A stretch of 64,000 bases of DNA from Bacteroidia bacterium. GTDB taxonomy: Bacteria > Bacteroidota > Bacteroidia > NS11-12g > UBA9320. Below are positions 27,748 through 36,454 of the stretch, one piece after another; the stretch's first letter is position 1; each line of letters begins with the position of its first letter. The stretch is from NCBI GenBank assembly GCA_028339355.1, contig JAOLBX010000007.1, forward strand, positions 1 to 64,000, in the 5' to 3' direction. Both the position numbers and the translations under genes were made by a program. The notes under the pieces are model-generated. The model worked only from the letters and a program-made list of their open reading frames with translations. It had not been told where the DNA came from and searched no databases.

Positions 27748-28770
27748 TTGAACAAAAAACAACGAAAATATATTGGAGTCTTATTGGTGTTAGGACTTTT
27801 GGCAGCATTGGCAACATATTTTGTGCTCTTTTTAGGAAATACGAAATCAAGTGACGGAGAATATTTTTACGTAAGACACGATGATAGTTATGCTGAACTT
27901 AGGCAGAATTTAATAGATAGCAAAATAGTAGAGAATATTGCCACTTTTGATCTCGTAGCAGGGCAAATGAATCTTGCAAATACTTATAAGGCAGGACGTT
28001 ACAAAATTGGAAAAGGAGTATCTAACGTTAATTTAATTAGAAAAATACGAAGTGGAAAATGGAAAAAAGTGGTCATAAAGCTGATGCCGGAAATGACAAG
28101 AGACGGCGTGCTGGAGTACCTGGCAGAAAACTTGGAAGCAGAAAAGTCAGCTCTTCAAAAGGCAATGAATGCGGAATGGGTCACTAGCAGTGGATTTACA
28201 GATGAAAATAAGTGGAGTATATTTTTGCCAGATCATTATCATTTTAACTGGGCTACTTCTGCGGATAAAGCAATAACGAGATTTGTAGATGAGTACAATA
28301 AATTTTGGACTACCGCTCGCAAGAAAAAAGCAAAATATCAAGGACTCACAACAAAAGAAGCTTGTGTACTTGCGAGTATAGTAGATGGCGAAGCGATACA
28401 CGTAGACGAAATGTCCATGATAGCGGGGTTGTATCTGAACAGATTGAATAAGGGGCAGCTTTTGCAGGCGGATCCTACCATTTTATATGTAGTAGGGAGA
28501 GAGGGTAGGAGAAGAGTGCTTAATAAAGATTTGAAAAGAGAGGATCCGTACAATACATATCTGAACGGTGGATTGCCTCCGGGGCCAATATTCTTGCCCG
28601 ACAAAAGAGCCATAAATGCGGTTATCAATCCCAAAACCCATAACTATATTTTTATGTGTGCCAAGCCTGACGGCTCCTACAGACACAATTTTACTGCGAG
28701 TATGGCAGAGCATAATAGAAATGCTGCCGCTTATAGACGTAGCTTAAATAGGCAAGGAGTAATGCGATAA
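27748..28770 (+). CDS. mltG: Endolytic murein transglycosylase MltG
   Basis: The 340-residue membrane-anchored enzyme (YceG-like) cuts nascent glycan strands and so sets their length. It starts at TTG 27748; this is the only start keeping the single N-terminal membrane segment (about residues 8-29). The C-terminal catalytic domain has LASIVDGEA and GLYLNRLNKGQLLQADPT, with GLPPGPI near 275. The usual ExE(T/S) motif after SIV reads DGEA here, a conservative change at its first Glu. It is divergent from dapB and ends at a bidirectional terminator. Confidence 0.93.
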   Translation: MNKKQRKYIGVLLVLGLLAALATYFVLFLGNTKSSDGEYFYVRHDDSYAELRQNLIDSKIVENIATFDLVAGQMNLANTYKAGRYKIGKGVSNVNLIRKIRSGKWKKVVIKLMPEMTRDGVLEYLAENLEAEKSALQKAMNAEWVTSSGFTDENKWSIFLPDHYHFNWATSADKAITRFVDEYNKFWTTARKKKAKYQGLTTKEACVLASIVDGEAIHVDEMSMIAGLYLNRLNKGQLLQADPTILYVVGREGRRRVLNKDLKREDPYNTYLNGGLPPGPIFLPDKRAINAVINPKTHNYIFMCAKPDGSYRHNFTASMAEHNRNAAAYRRSLNRQGVMR

Positions 28771-28783
28771 AAATAACGCCATA

Positions 28784-28819
28784 AAAAAAGCAGCTAAAGG
28801 AAACCATAGCTGCTTTTTT
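28784..28819. terminator. Bidirectional terminator between mltG and the helicase gene
   Basis: Arms of 13 bases (28784-28796 and 28807-28819) with an A run on the left and a T run on the right flank a ten-base loop; it can end both convergent genes. Confidence 0.9.
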
Positions 28820-28838
28820 CGGTTAAATGTTATTGTTG

Positions 28839-30695
28839 TTATCTTCTAGTTCGGCGTTTGGCTCCGTGACTTCCACCACTTCTCTCTCGGCTTCCGCCTC
28901 TGTAGCCGCCGCCATCACGTCCACCACTATCTCTTCCGCCTCTATATCCGCCTCTGTCACCACCTCTATCTTTTCTCTCGCCTCGGTCTCTTCCTCCTCC
29001 TTTTGGTTTCGGAGAACTTTCTTCTATCGATATTTCTCTACCGTTAAACTCCATCTGTTTGGCAGCTCGTTGCAAGTCAGCTGTATGACCACTTTCCATT
29101 TCGAAGAAAGAGAACATTTTCATTATCTCAATTTGTCCTATTTCAGGAGTAGCACCACCTAGGTGAGAGTTAATCATCCCCATCAGTAGTTTAGGGCTAA
29201 ATCCGTCTTTCTTACCTTGGTTTATGAAATAACGAGTCATGTTAGACGCAGTTTTATGCTCTGGTCTTTCTCTACGCTCTCCTCTATCTCTTCTGTCACC
29301 TCGGTCTCTTCTGTCATCGCCTCTTCTGTCGTCTCGGTCTCTGTTTCTATCACGTTCTCTTCTGTCAGAAGTTTTGTTAAGATCTGGAGCATCTCGATAG
29401 TATTCTAAGAATTTGTTAAATTCAGTAGATACTATTTTTTTAATTACCTCTTCTTTTGTCATGTCCTCGAACATTTCAAAAATTTGAGGTAAGAAGCTTT
29501 CGATGTGACTATTTGCTATCTCAGTTTCTTTGATATTATCTATCAGCGAAAAGAGTTGTTTTTGACAAATTTCTTGTCCATTTGGTATATCAACTTTTTC
29601 AAATTTTCTACCAATTTTTCTTTCTAGATATCTCAGTCTACCTTCTTCCTTCGCAGTTAGTAATGATATAGAGTAGCCTTCATTTCCAGCTCTTCCTGTT
29701 CTACCACTTCTGTGCACGTATACTGCATCTTCATCCGGAAGTTTAAAGTTTAGGACGTGAGTAAGTTCATTTACGTCAAGTCCACGAGCGGCTACATCTG
29801 TAGCTACCAAAAGTTGTAACTGGCGACTACGAAATCTTCCCATTACGTAATCTCGTTGAGCTTGAGAAAGGTCACCATGCAGTGCATCGGTATTGTAACC
29901 ATCTTCGGCTAGTCTTTCGGCTACTTCTTTGGTCTCGGCTCTGGTTCTACAGAATATAATACCATAAATGTCTGGGGCAAAATCAACAGCTCTTTTCAGT
30001 GCTGGGTATCTGTCACGGTTGTTTATTTTGTAGTACTGGTGTGTTACATTTAGATTGGCTTCTTGCTTGCTACCGGCAGATATTTCTACAGGGTCAGTCA
30101 TATACTTCTTACTCAGTTTCACCATATCTGGTGGCATGGTCGCTGAGAAAAGCAAAGTTTGTTTCTCGGCAGGAGTGTTAGCAAGAATAGCATCTAGGTC
30201 TTCCGCAAAACCCATGCTTAGCATCTCATCTGCTTCATCTAGCACAAGGAATTCTACTCCTTCTAGATTTAGTCTGTTTCGTTTGATAAGATCAAGCGTT
30301 CTGCCTGGCGTACCTACTACGATATCACAACCACGTTCTATTTTTCTTATTTGGCTAGTGATATCCGCTCCACCATATACAGCTACTACCTTAAATCCAG
30401 GTATGTTTTTACTGTACGTCTCTATGTCTGCAGTTATTTGTAAGCCAAGCTCACGGGTAGGGCTCAGTACAATGCACTTTATTCCTTTCTTGCTTGTGTC
30501 TATTTGGTTTAAAACTGGTAAACTAAAGGCGGCTGTTTTACCTGTCCCGGTTTGAGCAAATGCAATTAAATCCTGTTTAGACTCTAAAATTTTTGGTATT
30601 GCTAGTTCTTGAATTTTTGTAGGATTCACATACCCTAGCTCTTCAATGGCAGACAGAATCTCTGGATTCAGCCCCATTTCTTTAAATGTACTCAT
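28839..30695 (-). CDS. DEAD-box RNA helicase (DeaD/CsdA-like)
   Basis: The 618-residue helicase has the DEAD-box motifs in order: AQTGTGKTAAF, PTRELGLQI, TPGRTLDL, VLDEADEML, SATMP and HRSGRTGRAG. A Arg/Asp-rich linker (about residues 445-480), a DbpA-type RNA-binding domain and a Gly/Arg-rich tail follow. Such enzymes remodel rRNA and mRNA structure, in ribosome assembly and cold adaptation. The gene has a perfect -7 box at 30805-30798 and a leader of about 95-100 bases holding nested hairpins. It is convergent with mltG. Confidence 0.95.
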   Translation of the reverse strand: MSTFKEMGLNPEILSAIEELGYVNPTKIQELAIPKILESKQDLIAFAQTGTGKTAAFSLPVLNQIDTSKKGIKCIVLSPTRELGLQITADIETYSKNIPGFKVVAVYGGADITSQIRKIERGCDIVVGTPGRTLDLIKRNRLNLEGVEFLVLDEADEMLSMGFAEDLDAILANTPAEKQTLLFSATMPPDMVKLSKKYMTDPVEISAGSKQEANLNVTHQYYKINNRDRYPALKRAVDFAPDIYGIIFCRTRAETKEVAERLAEDGYNTDALHGDLSQAQRDYVMGRFRSRQLQLLVATDVAARGLDVNELTHVLNFKLPDEDAVYVHRSGRTGRAGNEGYSISLLTAKEEGRLRYLERKIGRKFEKVDIPNGQEICQKQLFSLIDNIKETEIANSHIESFLPQIFEMFEDMTKEEVIKKIVSTEFNKFLEYYRDAPDLNKTSDRRERDRNRDRDDRRGDDRRDRGDRRDRGERRERPEHKTASNMTRYFINQGKKDGFSPKLLMGMINSHLGGATPEIGQIEIMKMFSFFEMESGHTADLQRAAKQMEFNGREISIEESSPKPKGGGRDRGERKDRGGDRGGYRGGRDSGGRDGGGYRGGSRERSGGSHGAKRRTRR

Positions 30696-30723
30696 ATTTT
30701 CTTAAATGTTTGTTTAAGCAATA

Positions 30724-30778
30724 GAGCACATCCCAAATCCTCATTCGACAGAGGATTATTATAACGACAGTGGTGCTC
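30724..30778 (-). promoter_or_regulatory. Nested hairpin in the helicase 5' leader
   Basis: Outer arms GAGCAC (30724-30729) and GTGCTC (30773-30778) enclose an inner stem AATCCTC (30736-30742) / GAGGATT (30751-30757) with an eight-base loop. The structure lies in the predicted untranslated leader, 29 bases before the start codon. Regulatory function is inferred only. Confidence 0.45.
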
Positions 30779-30797
30779 CGCTGCTTGTAATTCAGTG

Positions 30798-30805
30798 CAA
30801 AGGTA
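30798..30805 (-). promoter_or_regulatory. Putative -7 box of the helicase gene (TACCTTTG)
   Basis: Perfect TAnnTTTG match followed by CA on the minus strand, about 100 bases before the ATG. Confidence 0.5.
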
Positions 30806-30880
30806 CAATTAATTATTTAATAATCAGTTTATTGACTTTGGAGGACGGAGTGCAATGAGTTCTATTAAATTCACCTTTGC

Positions 30881-30888
30881 TATTTTTG
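30881..30888 (+). promoter_or_regulatory. Putative -7 box before the OMP remnant (TATTTTTG)
   Basis: Perfect TAnnTTTG match ending four bases before the ATG at 30893. Confidence 0.35.
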
Positions 30889-30892
30889 TTGA

Positions 30893-31319
30893 ATGAAAAT
30901 GCTTCTCATTCTCGTATTAGTTGTGCTATTATCGAATCCAGCTTTCGCTCAGTAAAATAAGAAGACAACCTTTTACGCTGGGCTTAGATATAGATCATCT
31001 GTTAAATGATGGAATAGGTTCTTATCATCAAAGACTAGGATTCGGTTTTGGAGTGCAGAGAATTTTAGGAAGTCGATATTTCCTTAATCACGTTAAATGC
31101 CCAAATGTTGAGTACTCTGATTTTACCAATACAGACCTTATTCTAGACTATAAGATTTGGTTATTCAATCCCACTATTTCGTATCATTCAAATGTGTACA
31201 ATTCGAATAAGTTAAACTATTGGCTAGTATCGTCTTTTGCGTTCAATGTGCAAGAGAAACGCAAGAAAGAACCATTGGGCCATTTATTGCGTATTGGTAT
31301 CAGAGTGGAGTTGAAATAA
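30893..31319 (+). pseudogene. Remnant of a small outer-membrane/beta-barrel protein
   Basis: ATG 30893 starts a perfect signal peptide (MKMLLILVLVVLLSNPAFAQ) that runs into TAA at 30953, right at the cleavage site. The frame then continues KKTTFYAGLRYRSSV and needs a one-base shift near 31005 to join a longer open part (from about 31008 to 31319) with alternating beta-strand pattern (RLGFGFGVQ, YWLVSSFAFNV, GIRVELK). This looks like a ~140-residue small porin-like protein, now broken by one nonsense codon and one frameshift. No specific family was recognised. Confidence 0.7.
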
Positions 31320-31324
31320 TTTGA

Positions 31325-32041
31325 CTAGCCCATCAGTCTCTCACAACATATTGCGGTAGCCATAGCTGCATTAAGACTCTCGGTAGTACCTCTGCCAGGT
31401 ATTGTAACGGGAGTGTAAGTTATGTTTTTCAAAGTCTCATCATTTATACCATTGGCTTCATTGCCTATTAAGAGGACGCCAGCTTTTGGACTTGGTATTG
31501 TTCGTATGTTTTCTCCATCCAAAAGAGTCGCATAGACATGTTTGTCTTTTAGCAGTTCGGGTAAGTCCCCTGAGACCACATTTACTCTGAGAAAAGAACC
31601 CATAGTGGACTGTATTACTTTGCTATTGTAAAGATCTACAGTGTTTGCACTACAGTAGATAGTATTAATGCCGTACCAATCCGCTATACGAATGATAGTG
31701 CCTAAGTTGCCAGGGTCATTGATGCCGTCTAGTGCTATTTGCCATTCAGATATGGGTTTATCAGTCTGATGTATTTGTGCTATAGCGAGAACTTCTTGTG
31801 GGTTGGCCAGTGTAGAAGTAGCCGCAAATTCGTCTGTGCTCACAAGGTCAAATTCGAATTCTATCTGCTCTCCGTATCTTTCCAAAAATGCATGAGTGCA
31901 CAGTATACACTCCATAGGCCAATCGCTATTGGCTAATTCGTTTACAGATTTTAATCCTTCAACCACAAATAGACCATACTTTTGTCGGAACTTTTTTGAA
32001 CCTAGCTGTTGGTATTGTTTTAATTTAACTTTACTTGGCAC
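31325..32041 (-). CDS. SpoU/TrmH-family RNA 2'-O-methyltransferase
   Basis: The 238-residue SPOUT enzyme methylates a ribose 2'-OH in rRNA or tRNA using SAM. Motifs 1-3 are clear: NDPGNLGTIIRIADWYG, VLLIGNEANGI and TIPGRGTTESLNAAMA. The N-terminal ~95 residues match the L30e-like substrate-binding domain of RlmB-type enzymes; the target nucleotide cannot be assigned. The start is GTG 32041, only 12 bases from the divergent tamL start. A perfect minus-strand -7 box (TAGTTTTG, 32068-32061) falls inside the tamL coding start. Confidence 0.92.
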   Translation of the reverse strand: MPSKVKLKQYQQLGSKKFRQKYGLFVVEGLKSVNELANSDWPMECILCTHAFLERYGEQIEFEFDLVSTDEFAATSTLANPQEVLAIAQIHQTDKPISEWQIALDGINDPGNLGTIIRIADWYGINTIYCSANTVDLYNSKVIQSTMGSFLRVNVVSGDLPELLKDKHVYATLLDGENIRTIPSPKAGVLLIGNEANGINDETLKNITYTPVTIPGRGTTESLNAAMATAICCERLMG

Positions 32042-32048
32042 TGGATTA

Positions 32049-32056
32049 TAAATTTG
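32049..32056 (+). promoter_or_regulatory. Putative -7 box overlapping the tamL start codon (TAAATTTG)
   Basis: Perfect TAnnTTTG match whose last three bases are the TTG start codon of tamL. If used, transcription would begin after the start codon, so either it is not the real promoter or translation starts differently. Confidence 0.35.
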
Positions 32057-34375
32057 ATTGCAAAACTAAAATATTGTCTCATACTTCTGCTTCTAGGAAG
32101 TCTCTCTGCTTGTAATATTACACAAGTAGTTCCTGAAGGTAAGCAATTGCTTGTGAAAAATAAAATAGAACGTGGTGATGCTAAGGGTGTAGACTTATCT
32201 GACGAAAAATCGAATATGCGTCAAAAACCTAATAGAGAACTTCTTGGTTTTATCAAGTTTCACCTTTGGGCGTATCAGTATGGCAATAAGGGACTAGGGA
32301 TAAGAAAAAAACAGCCTAGACTTAGACGATTGGCGGAAAAAGTAGGAGAGGCTCCTGTGCTAGTGGATTCCTCGAAAATGGATTTATCCTCTCAAAAGCT
32401 TTCTGATTACTATTTCAGCAAAGGCTTCTTGAACAATGATGTGAATTACACTGTCACACCAAAGACGTTGTTAAAAAAGCGTGCTTGTGTCACATACAAA
32501 GTTTCTCTGTTTGACTATCATACTATTAGTTCACTCGAGTATAATGTAACCTCTGCAGACATTGACAAATTGCTAAAGAAGACAGCTTCATTGCAAAAAA
32601 TGAAAGTAGGGCAACGAATAAAGTTTGATAGGATAGAGGCAGAGAGGAATAGAATAACTGAGCTTCTTAGAAATAATGGTTTTTACTATTTCAACACTTC
32701 GTTTATTGATTTTCAGATAGATACAAATCAAGTAAAACGAAAGGCAGATGTAGTGGTGAATATTAGAAACGGCAAAAAATTTGTGCCTCATCGTCAGCAG
32801 GTTATACGAAAGATAACGGTATTAATAGGTGATACGTCAAAGAGAACTCCTCTACTCTATAAGGGAATCCATTTTATAGAAGGTAGCTATTACATAAAAC
32901 CAATTGTACTCTCCAAGAATATAATCATACGACCAAATGAGTTGTACGATGCCAGTTTGGTGCAGAAAACATATTCCAATTTGCTGTCCATGGGACTTTT
33001 CAATTTTGTGACAATTCGGTTTTCGCCTTCTGCTACAGATAGTCTCAATAGTCTAGATGCTGAGATAATACTTCAAACAGCTCCAAAGCATGATTTTACT
33101 TGGGAGCCGCAAACCATATTAACGGATCAGGGAAAAGGAGTAGAGACAGGTTCTGGAAATATTTTTGGAGAAGAGCAAAGCTTTGGTATTGCAAACATTT
33201 TTACACTGAATAATAGAAACGTTTTCGGTGGTGCAGAAATTTTTAGCATTAGTTCACTTACAGCATTGGAGATGCAGCTGAAAGGAGATGACCAAAACGC
33301 AAACAACAGTTTTAGGCAGAGTGCTAATGCTGAGCTAGTAATTCCATCACTTATCTTTTTGGAGAAACAGAGTTTTAGTGAGGTGTTTGTGAAAAAGAGT
33401 ACTAAACTAAATGCATCATTTTTATATGATCGAAATGTAAATTTTACAAGAAAAGTAACGCCATTGAGTTTTACCTATGCCTTTTCAAAAGGTAGAACAT
33501 CTTTTGGTATTACTCCACTAAGACTTAGTGTTAACAAGGCGGATATTGAAAAGTCATTTTTAGGTAGTTTGGACCCTGCAACAAGATATTATACCACTCA
33601 ATTACTCACAGATAATTTGATTGCTGGACCTACAGCATCTATTTACTGGAGTAATTTAGACCTAAATCAGTATGAATACTGGAAGATACGCTCCAATGCT
33701 CTAGAACTTTCTGGAAATCTTACATCTCTTTATTTTAGGTTGTTTACAGACCAGACGGGAATTAATAAAGAAATATTTAATGTAAAATATTCTCAATACG
33801 CTAGGTCAGATATAGATGTAGTATATACCAAAATTATTGACGAGAATAATTCTTTTGCATATCGCGGTTATTTTGGAGCAGGATTACCCTATGGTAACAC
33901 AAGGTTTTTACCATTCGAACGTAGATTTTTTGTAGGAGGAGGAAATAGTCTTCGAGCGTGGAGGCCTAGAACCGTAGGGCCAGGAAGTTATAGCGATTCT
34001 GCAAATACGATAAGCATCGAAAAAACAGGTGAATTGATGCTGCAAGCCAATGCAGAATATCGCTTTGATATTATTGATAAGTATTTAGACGGAGCTATAT
34101 TTATGGATGTAGGAAATATTTGGAATTTCAGAGAAGATGTTAATTATAAGAATGCAGAGTTTAATATAGACCGATTTTATAAAGAAATTGCTCTGAATAC
34201 TGGATTAGGTCTTCGCTTTGATTTAACCTATATAGTATTCAGAACGGACTGGGGTATAGCCGTGCATGATCCATCTATGTTAGATGGTGATCGCTGGGTG
34301 ATAAAAGATTTTTTAGAGTCAAAATGGATTAAAGACAATACTGCGATTAATTTTGCCATTGGTTTTCCATTTTAA
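32054..34375 (+). CDS. tamL: Lipid-anchored Omp85 family protein (TamL/BamA-like)
   Basis: The 773-residue protein has a lipoprotein signal (GSLSAC, Cys 20), POTRA-like domains (about residues 80-350) and a C-terminal 16-strand-type beta barrel. The VGGGNSLRAWRPR segment contains the Omp85 loop L6 (V/I)RG(F/Y)-type motif as LRAW, and the protein ends in FAIGFPF with a terminal aromatic. A lipid-anchored Omp85 protein is characteristic of Bacteroidota TamL, thought to act with TamB in outer-membrane biogenesis. The start is TTG 32054, the only one preserving the signal peptide. Confidence 0.88.
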   Translation: MIAKLKYCLILLLLGSLSACNITQVVPEGKQLLVKNKIERGDAKGVDLSDEKSNMRQKPNRELLGFIKFHLWAYQYGNKGLGIRKKQPRLRRLAEKVGEAPVLVDSSKMDLSSQKLSDYYFSKGFLNNDVNYTVTPKTLLKKRACVTYKVSLFDYHTISSLEYNVTSADIDKLLKKTASLQKMKVGQRIKFDRIEAERNRITELLRNNGFYYFNTSFIDFQIDTNQVKRKADVVVNIRNGKKFVPHRQQVIRKITVLIGDTSKRTPLLYKGIHFIEGSYYIKPIVLSKNIIIRPNELYDASLVQKTYSNLLSMGLFNFVTIRFSPSATDSLNSLDAEIILQTAPKHDFTWEPQTILTDQGKGVETGSGNIFGEEQSFGIANIFTLNNRNVFGGAEIFSISSLTALEMQLKGDDQNANNSFRQSANAELVIPSLIFLEKQSFSEVFVKKSTKLNASFLYDRNVNFTRKVTPLSFTYAFSKGRTSFGITPLRLSVNKADIEKSFLGSLDPATRYYTTQLLTDNLIAGPTASIYWSNLDLNQYEYWKIRSNALELSGNLTSLYFRLFTDQTGINKEIFNVKYSQYARSDIDVVYTKIIDENNSFAYRGYFGAGLPYGNTRFLPFERRFFVGGGNSLRAWRPRTVGPGSYSDSANTISIEKTGELMLQANAEYRFDIIDKYLDGAIFMDVGNIWNFREDVNYKNAEFNIDRFYKEIALNTGLGLRFDLTYIVFRTDWGIAVHDPSMLDGDRWVIKDFLESKWIKDNTAINFAIGFPF
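32061..32068 (-). promoter_or_regulatory. Putative -7 box of the methyltransferase gene (TAGTTTTG)
   Basis: Perfect TAnnTTTG match on the minus strand, 19 bases before GTG 32041 and inside the first codons of tamL. Confidence 0.5.
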
Positions 34376-34392
34376 GAGAACATATACGTTGA

Positions 34393-35205
34393 ATGAATAA
34401 AAAAATAAGAACAGCATTTTGGGGAATATTGGTACTGATACTTACCACTTTTTCTGCTTGTAAAGACAAAGCTGGTGGAGGAGGAATCAATTTCTTTTCA
34501 TTAGAAGATGACAAAACCTTTGGAGCTCAAGTAGCTGGGGAGATAGATGCTGATCCTGCTACTTATCCTGTGCTAGATAGTGCTCAGTATCCAGAAGCTT
34601 ATACATATCTATACGCCATTAGAGATAGTATACTAAACTCAGGTAAAGTAGTGCACAAAGATGATTTCTCGTGGAGACTTAGAATTATCAATGACGATAG
34701 TACACTTAATGCATTTTGTACTCCGGGTGGATACATATACGTGTATACCGGTATTATAAAGTATTTGGATTCTGAAGATCAGTTTGCTGGAGTCCTGGGA
34801 CATGAGATAGCCCATGCAGATGAGCGACATTCTACAGCGGCTCTCACACAGCAGTATGGTATAGATGTACTATTCAGTGTTTTGCTTGGAGAGAACAAAG
34901 GAGCCTTGGCTCAGGTTACTCAAGGGCTATTGGGTCTTAAATATGGAAGAGGCAATGAGTCGGAGTCTGATATGCGCAGTGTAGAGTATCTTTATCCTAC
35001 AGCTTATGACGGAAGAGGTGCAGCTCGCTTTTTTGAAAAAATAAGTGATAGTGGTGGTTCAAGTGGTCCTGAGTTTTTGAGTACACACCCCAATCCAGAC
35101 AACAGAGTAGAGGCTATCATAGCCCATTGGGAAAGTTTAGGAGGCAAGGTTGGCCAAACCTTTGTCGGCAGATATGAGCAGTTTCAAAATAGTTTACCTA
35201 AGTAA
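34393..35205 (+). CDS. M48-family metalloprotease lipoprotein
   Basis: The 270-residue protein has a lipoprotein signal (TFSAC, Cys 23), a Gly-rich linker and a peptidase M48 domain with the zinc motif HEIAHADERHS (about residues 137-147) and the downstream Glu region ESESD. It resembles BepA/LoiP-type proteases that degrade misassembled outer-membrane proteins. Its position 17 bases after the Omp85 gene tamL fits a role in outer-membrane quality control, though that link is inference. The chain ends without a TPR domain, unlike E. coli BepA. Confidence 0.92.
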   Translation: MNKKIRTAFWGILVLILTTFSACKDKAGGGGINFFSLEDDKTFGAQVAGEIDADPATYPVLDSAQYPEAYTYLYAIRDSILNSGKVVHKDDFSWRLRIINDDSTLNAFCTPGGYIYVYTGIIKYLDSEDQFAGVLGHEIAHADERHSTAALTQQYGIDVLFSVLLGENKGALAQVTQGLLGLKYGRGNESESDMRSVEYLYPTAYDGRGAARFFEKISDSGGSSGPEFLSTHPNPDNRVEAIIAHWESLGGKVGQTFVGRYEQFQNSLPK

Positions 35206-35218
35206 TAATTATTAATCA

Positions 35219-36454
35219 ATGAAATTAACCAAACAAGGTTATACCTTGGGAGGAGTTAGCTTGCTAGATGTAGCAAGAGAATTTGACTCACCCGTTTATG
35301 TTTACGACGCAGACCAAATCGTAGCTAACTATCATGAGCTGAAAAACGCTTTTAAAGGTTTAGACGTACATCTGAAGTATGCGTGTAAGGCATTGACCAA
35401 TATTAATGTGTTAAAGCTCCTCCGTAAGGAAGGGGCAGGACTCGATACGGTGTCTATAGAAGAAGCAATGATAGGGTTGAGAGCTGGTTATGAACCTTCA
35501 GAAATCTTGTTTACGCCAAACAGTATAGGTTTTTCAGAAATAAAGGAGGCTGTTGAATTAGGATTAGTTATCAATATAGATGAACTAAGTACTTTAGAAC
35601 GCTTTGGTAATGAATTTGGCAATAAAGTGCCGTGTTGTATACGCCTTAATCCTCATATTATGGCCGGAGGTAATAGTCATATCTCTGTAGGTCACATAGA
35701 TTCAAAGTTTGGTATCAGCATTTATCAAGTGCCTCATATCAAAAGAATAGTAGACAGCTACGGTATCAGAGTAAACGGGCTACATATGCACACCGGTAGT
35801 GATATACTAGATGCTGAGGTGTTTTTACGAGGGGCTAAATTATTGTATGAAGCAGCTAGGTCGTTTGATAATCTAGAGTTTATGGACTTTGGAAGTGGTT
35901 TCAAGGTGAAATACAGGGAAGGTGATGTCACTACGGATGTAAATGACATTGGTGCTCAAATCGTAGAGAGTTTCAAAACTTTTTGTGCGGAATATGGTAA
36001 GGATTTGCAACTTTGGTTTGAACCGGGGAAATATTTGGTAAGTAACGCAGGTTATCTGCTCGCAGATGTCAATGTAGTTAAACAAACTACATCTACGGTT
36101 TTTGCTGGGGTCAATTCTGGTCAAAATCACTTGTTGCGTCCTATGATGTATGATGCATATCACAACATATTAAACATTTCCAATCCGGCAGGTACCGAAC
36201 GTATATACTCTGTGGTAGGGTATATCTGTGAGTCAGATACTTTTGGGTATGATAGAAAGCTAAACGAAGTGAGAGTGGGTGATATACTTGCTATCTGCAA
36301 TGCGGGAGCATACGGATTCAGCATGAGTAGTAACTATAACTCAAGGCTACGACCCGCTGAGGTTATGATTTACAAAGGCAAATCTCACCTAATACGCAAA
36401 AGAGAAAATCTAGATTATTTGCTTGAAAATCAGGTGGAAATAGATTTATCGTAG
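35219..36454 (+). CDS. lysA: Diaminopimelate decarboxylase
   Basis: The 411-residue PLP enzyme of fold type III makes L-lysine from meso-diaminopimelate. The PLP Lys is in KYACKALTN (about residue 57), with HMHTGSD, GSGFKVKY, WFEPGKYLV and the active-site Cys region CESDTFG all present. It starts 13 bases after the M48 protease gene on the same strand. Its 3' end overlaps the convergent coiled-coil gene by nine bases. With dapB at 27 kb it covers two steps of lysine synthesis. Confidence 0.96.
   Translation: MKLTKQGYTLGGVSLLDVAREFDSPVYVYDADQIVANYHELKNAFKGLDVHLKYACKALTNINVLKLLRKEGAGLDTVSIEEAMIGLRAGYEPSEILFTPNSIGFSEIKEAVELGLVINIDELSTLERFGNEFGNKVPCCIRLNPHIMAGGNSHISVGHIDSKFGISIYQVPHIKRIVDSYGIRVNGLHMHTGSDILDAEVFLRGAKLLYEAARSFDNLEFMDFGSGFKVKYREGDVTTDVNDIGAQIVESFKTFCAEYGKDLQLWFEPGKYLVSNAGYLLADVNVVKQTTSTVFAGVNSGQNHLLRPMMYDAYHNILNISNPAGTERIYSVVGYICESDTFGYDRKLNEVRVGDILAICNAGAYGFSMSSNYNSRLRPAEVMIYKGKSHLIRKRENLDYLLENQVEIDLS

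Noticed and set aside
28827-29162. Ser/Thr-rich plus-strand open frame opposite the helicase C-terminus
   Set aside because: It is the antisense of the Gly/Arg-rich tail; its bias reflects that codon composition.
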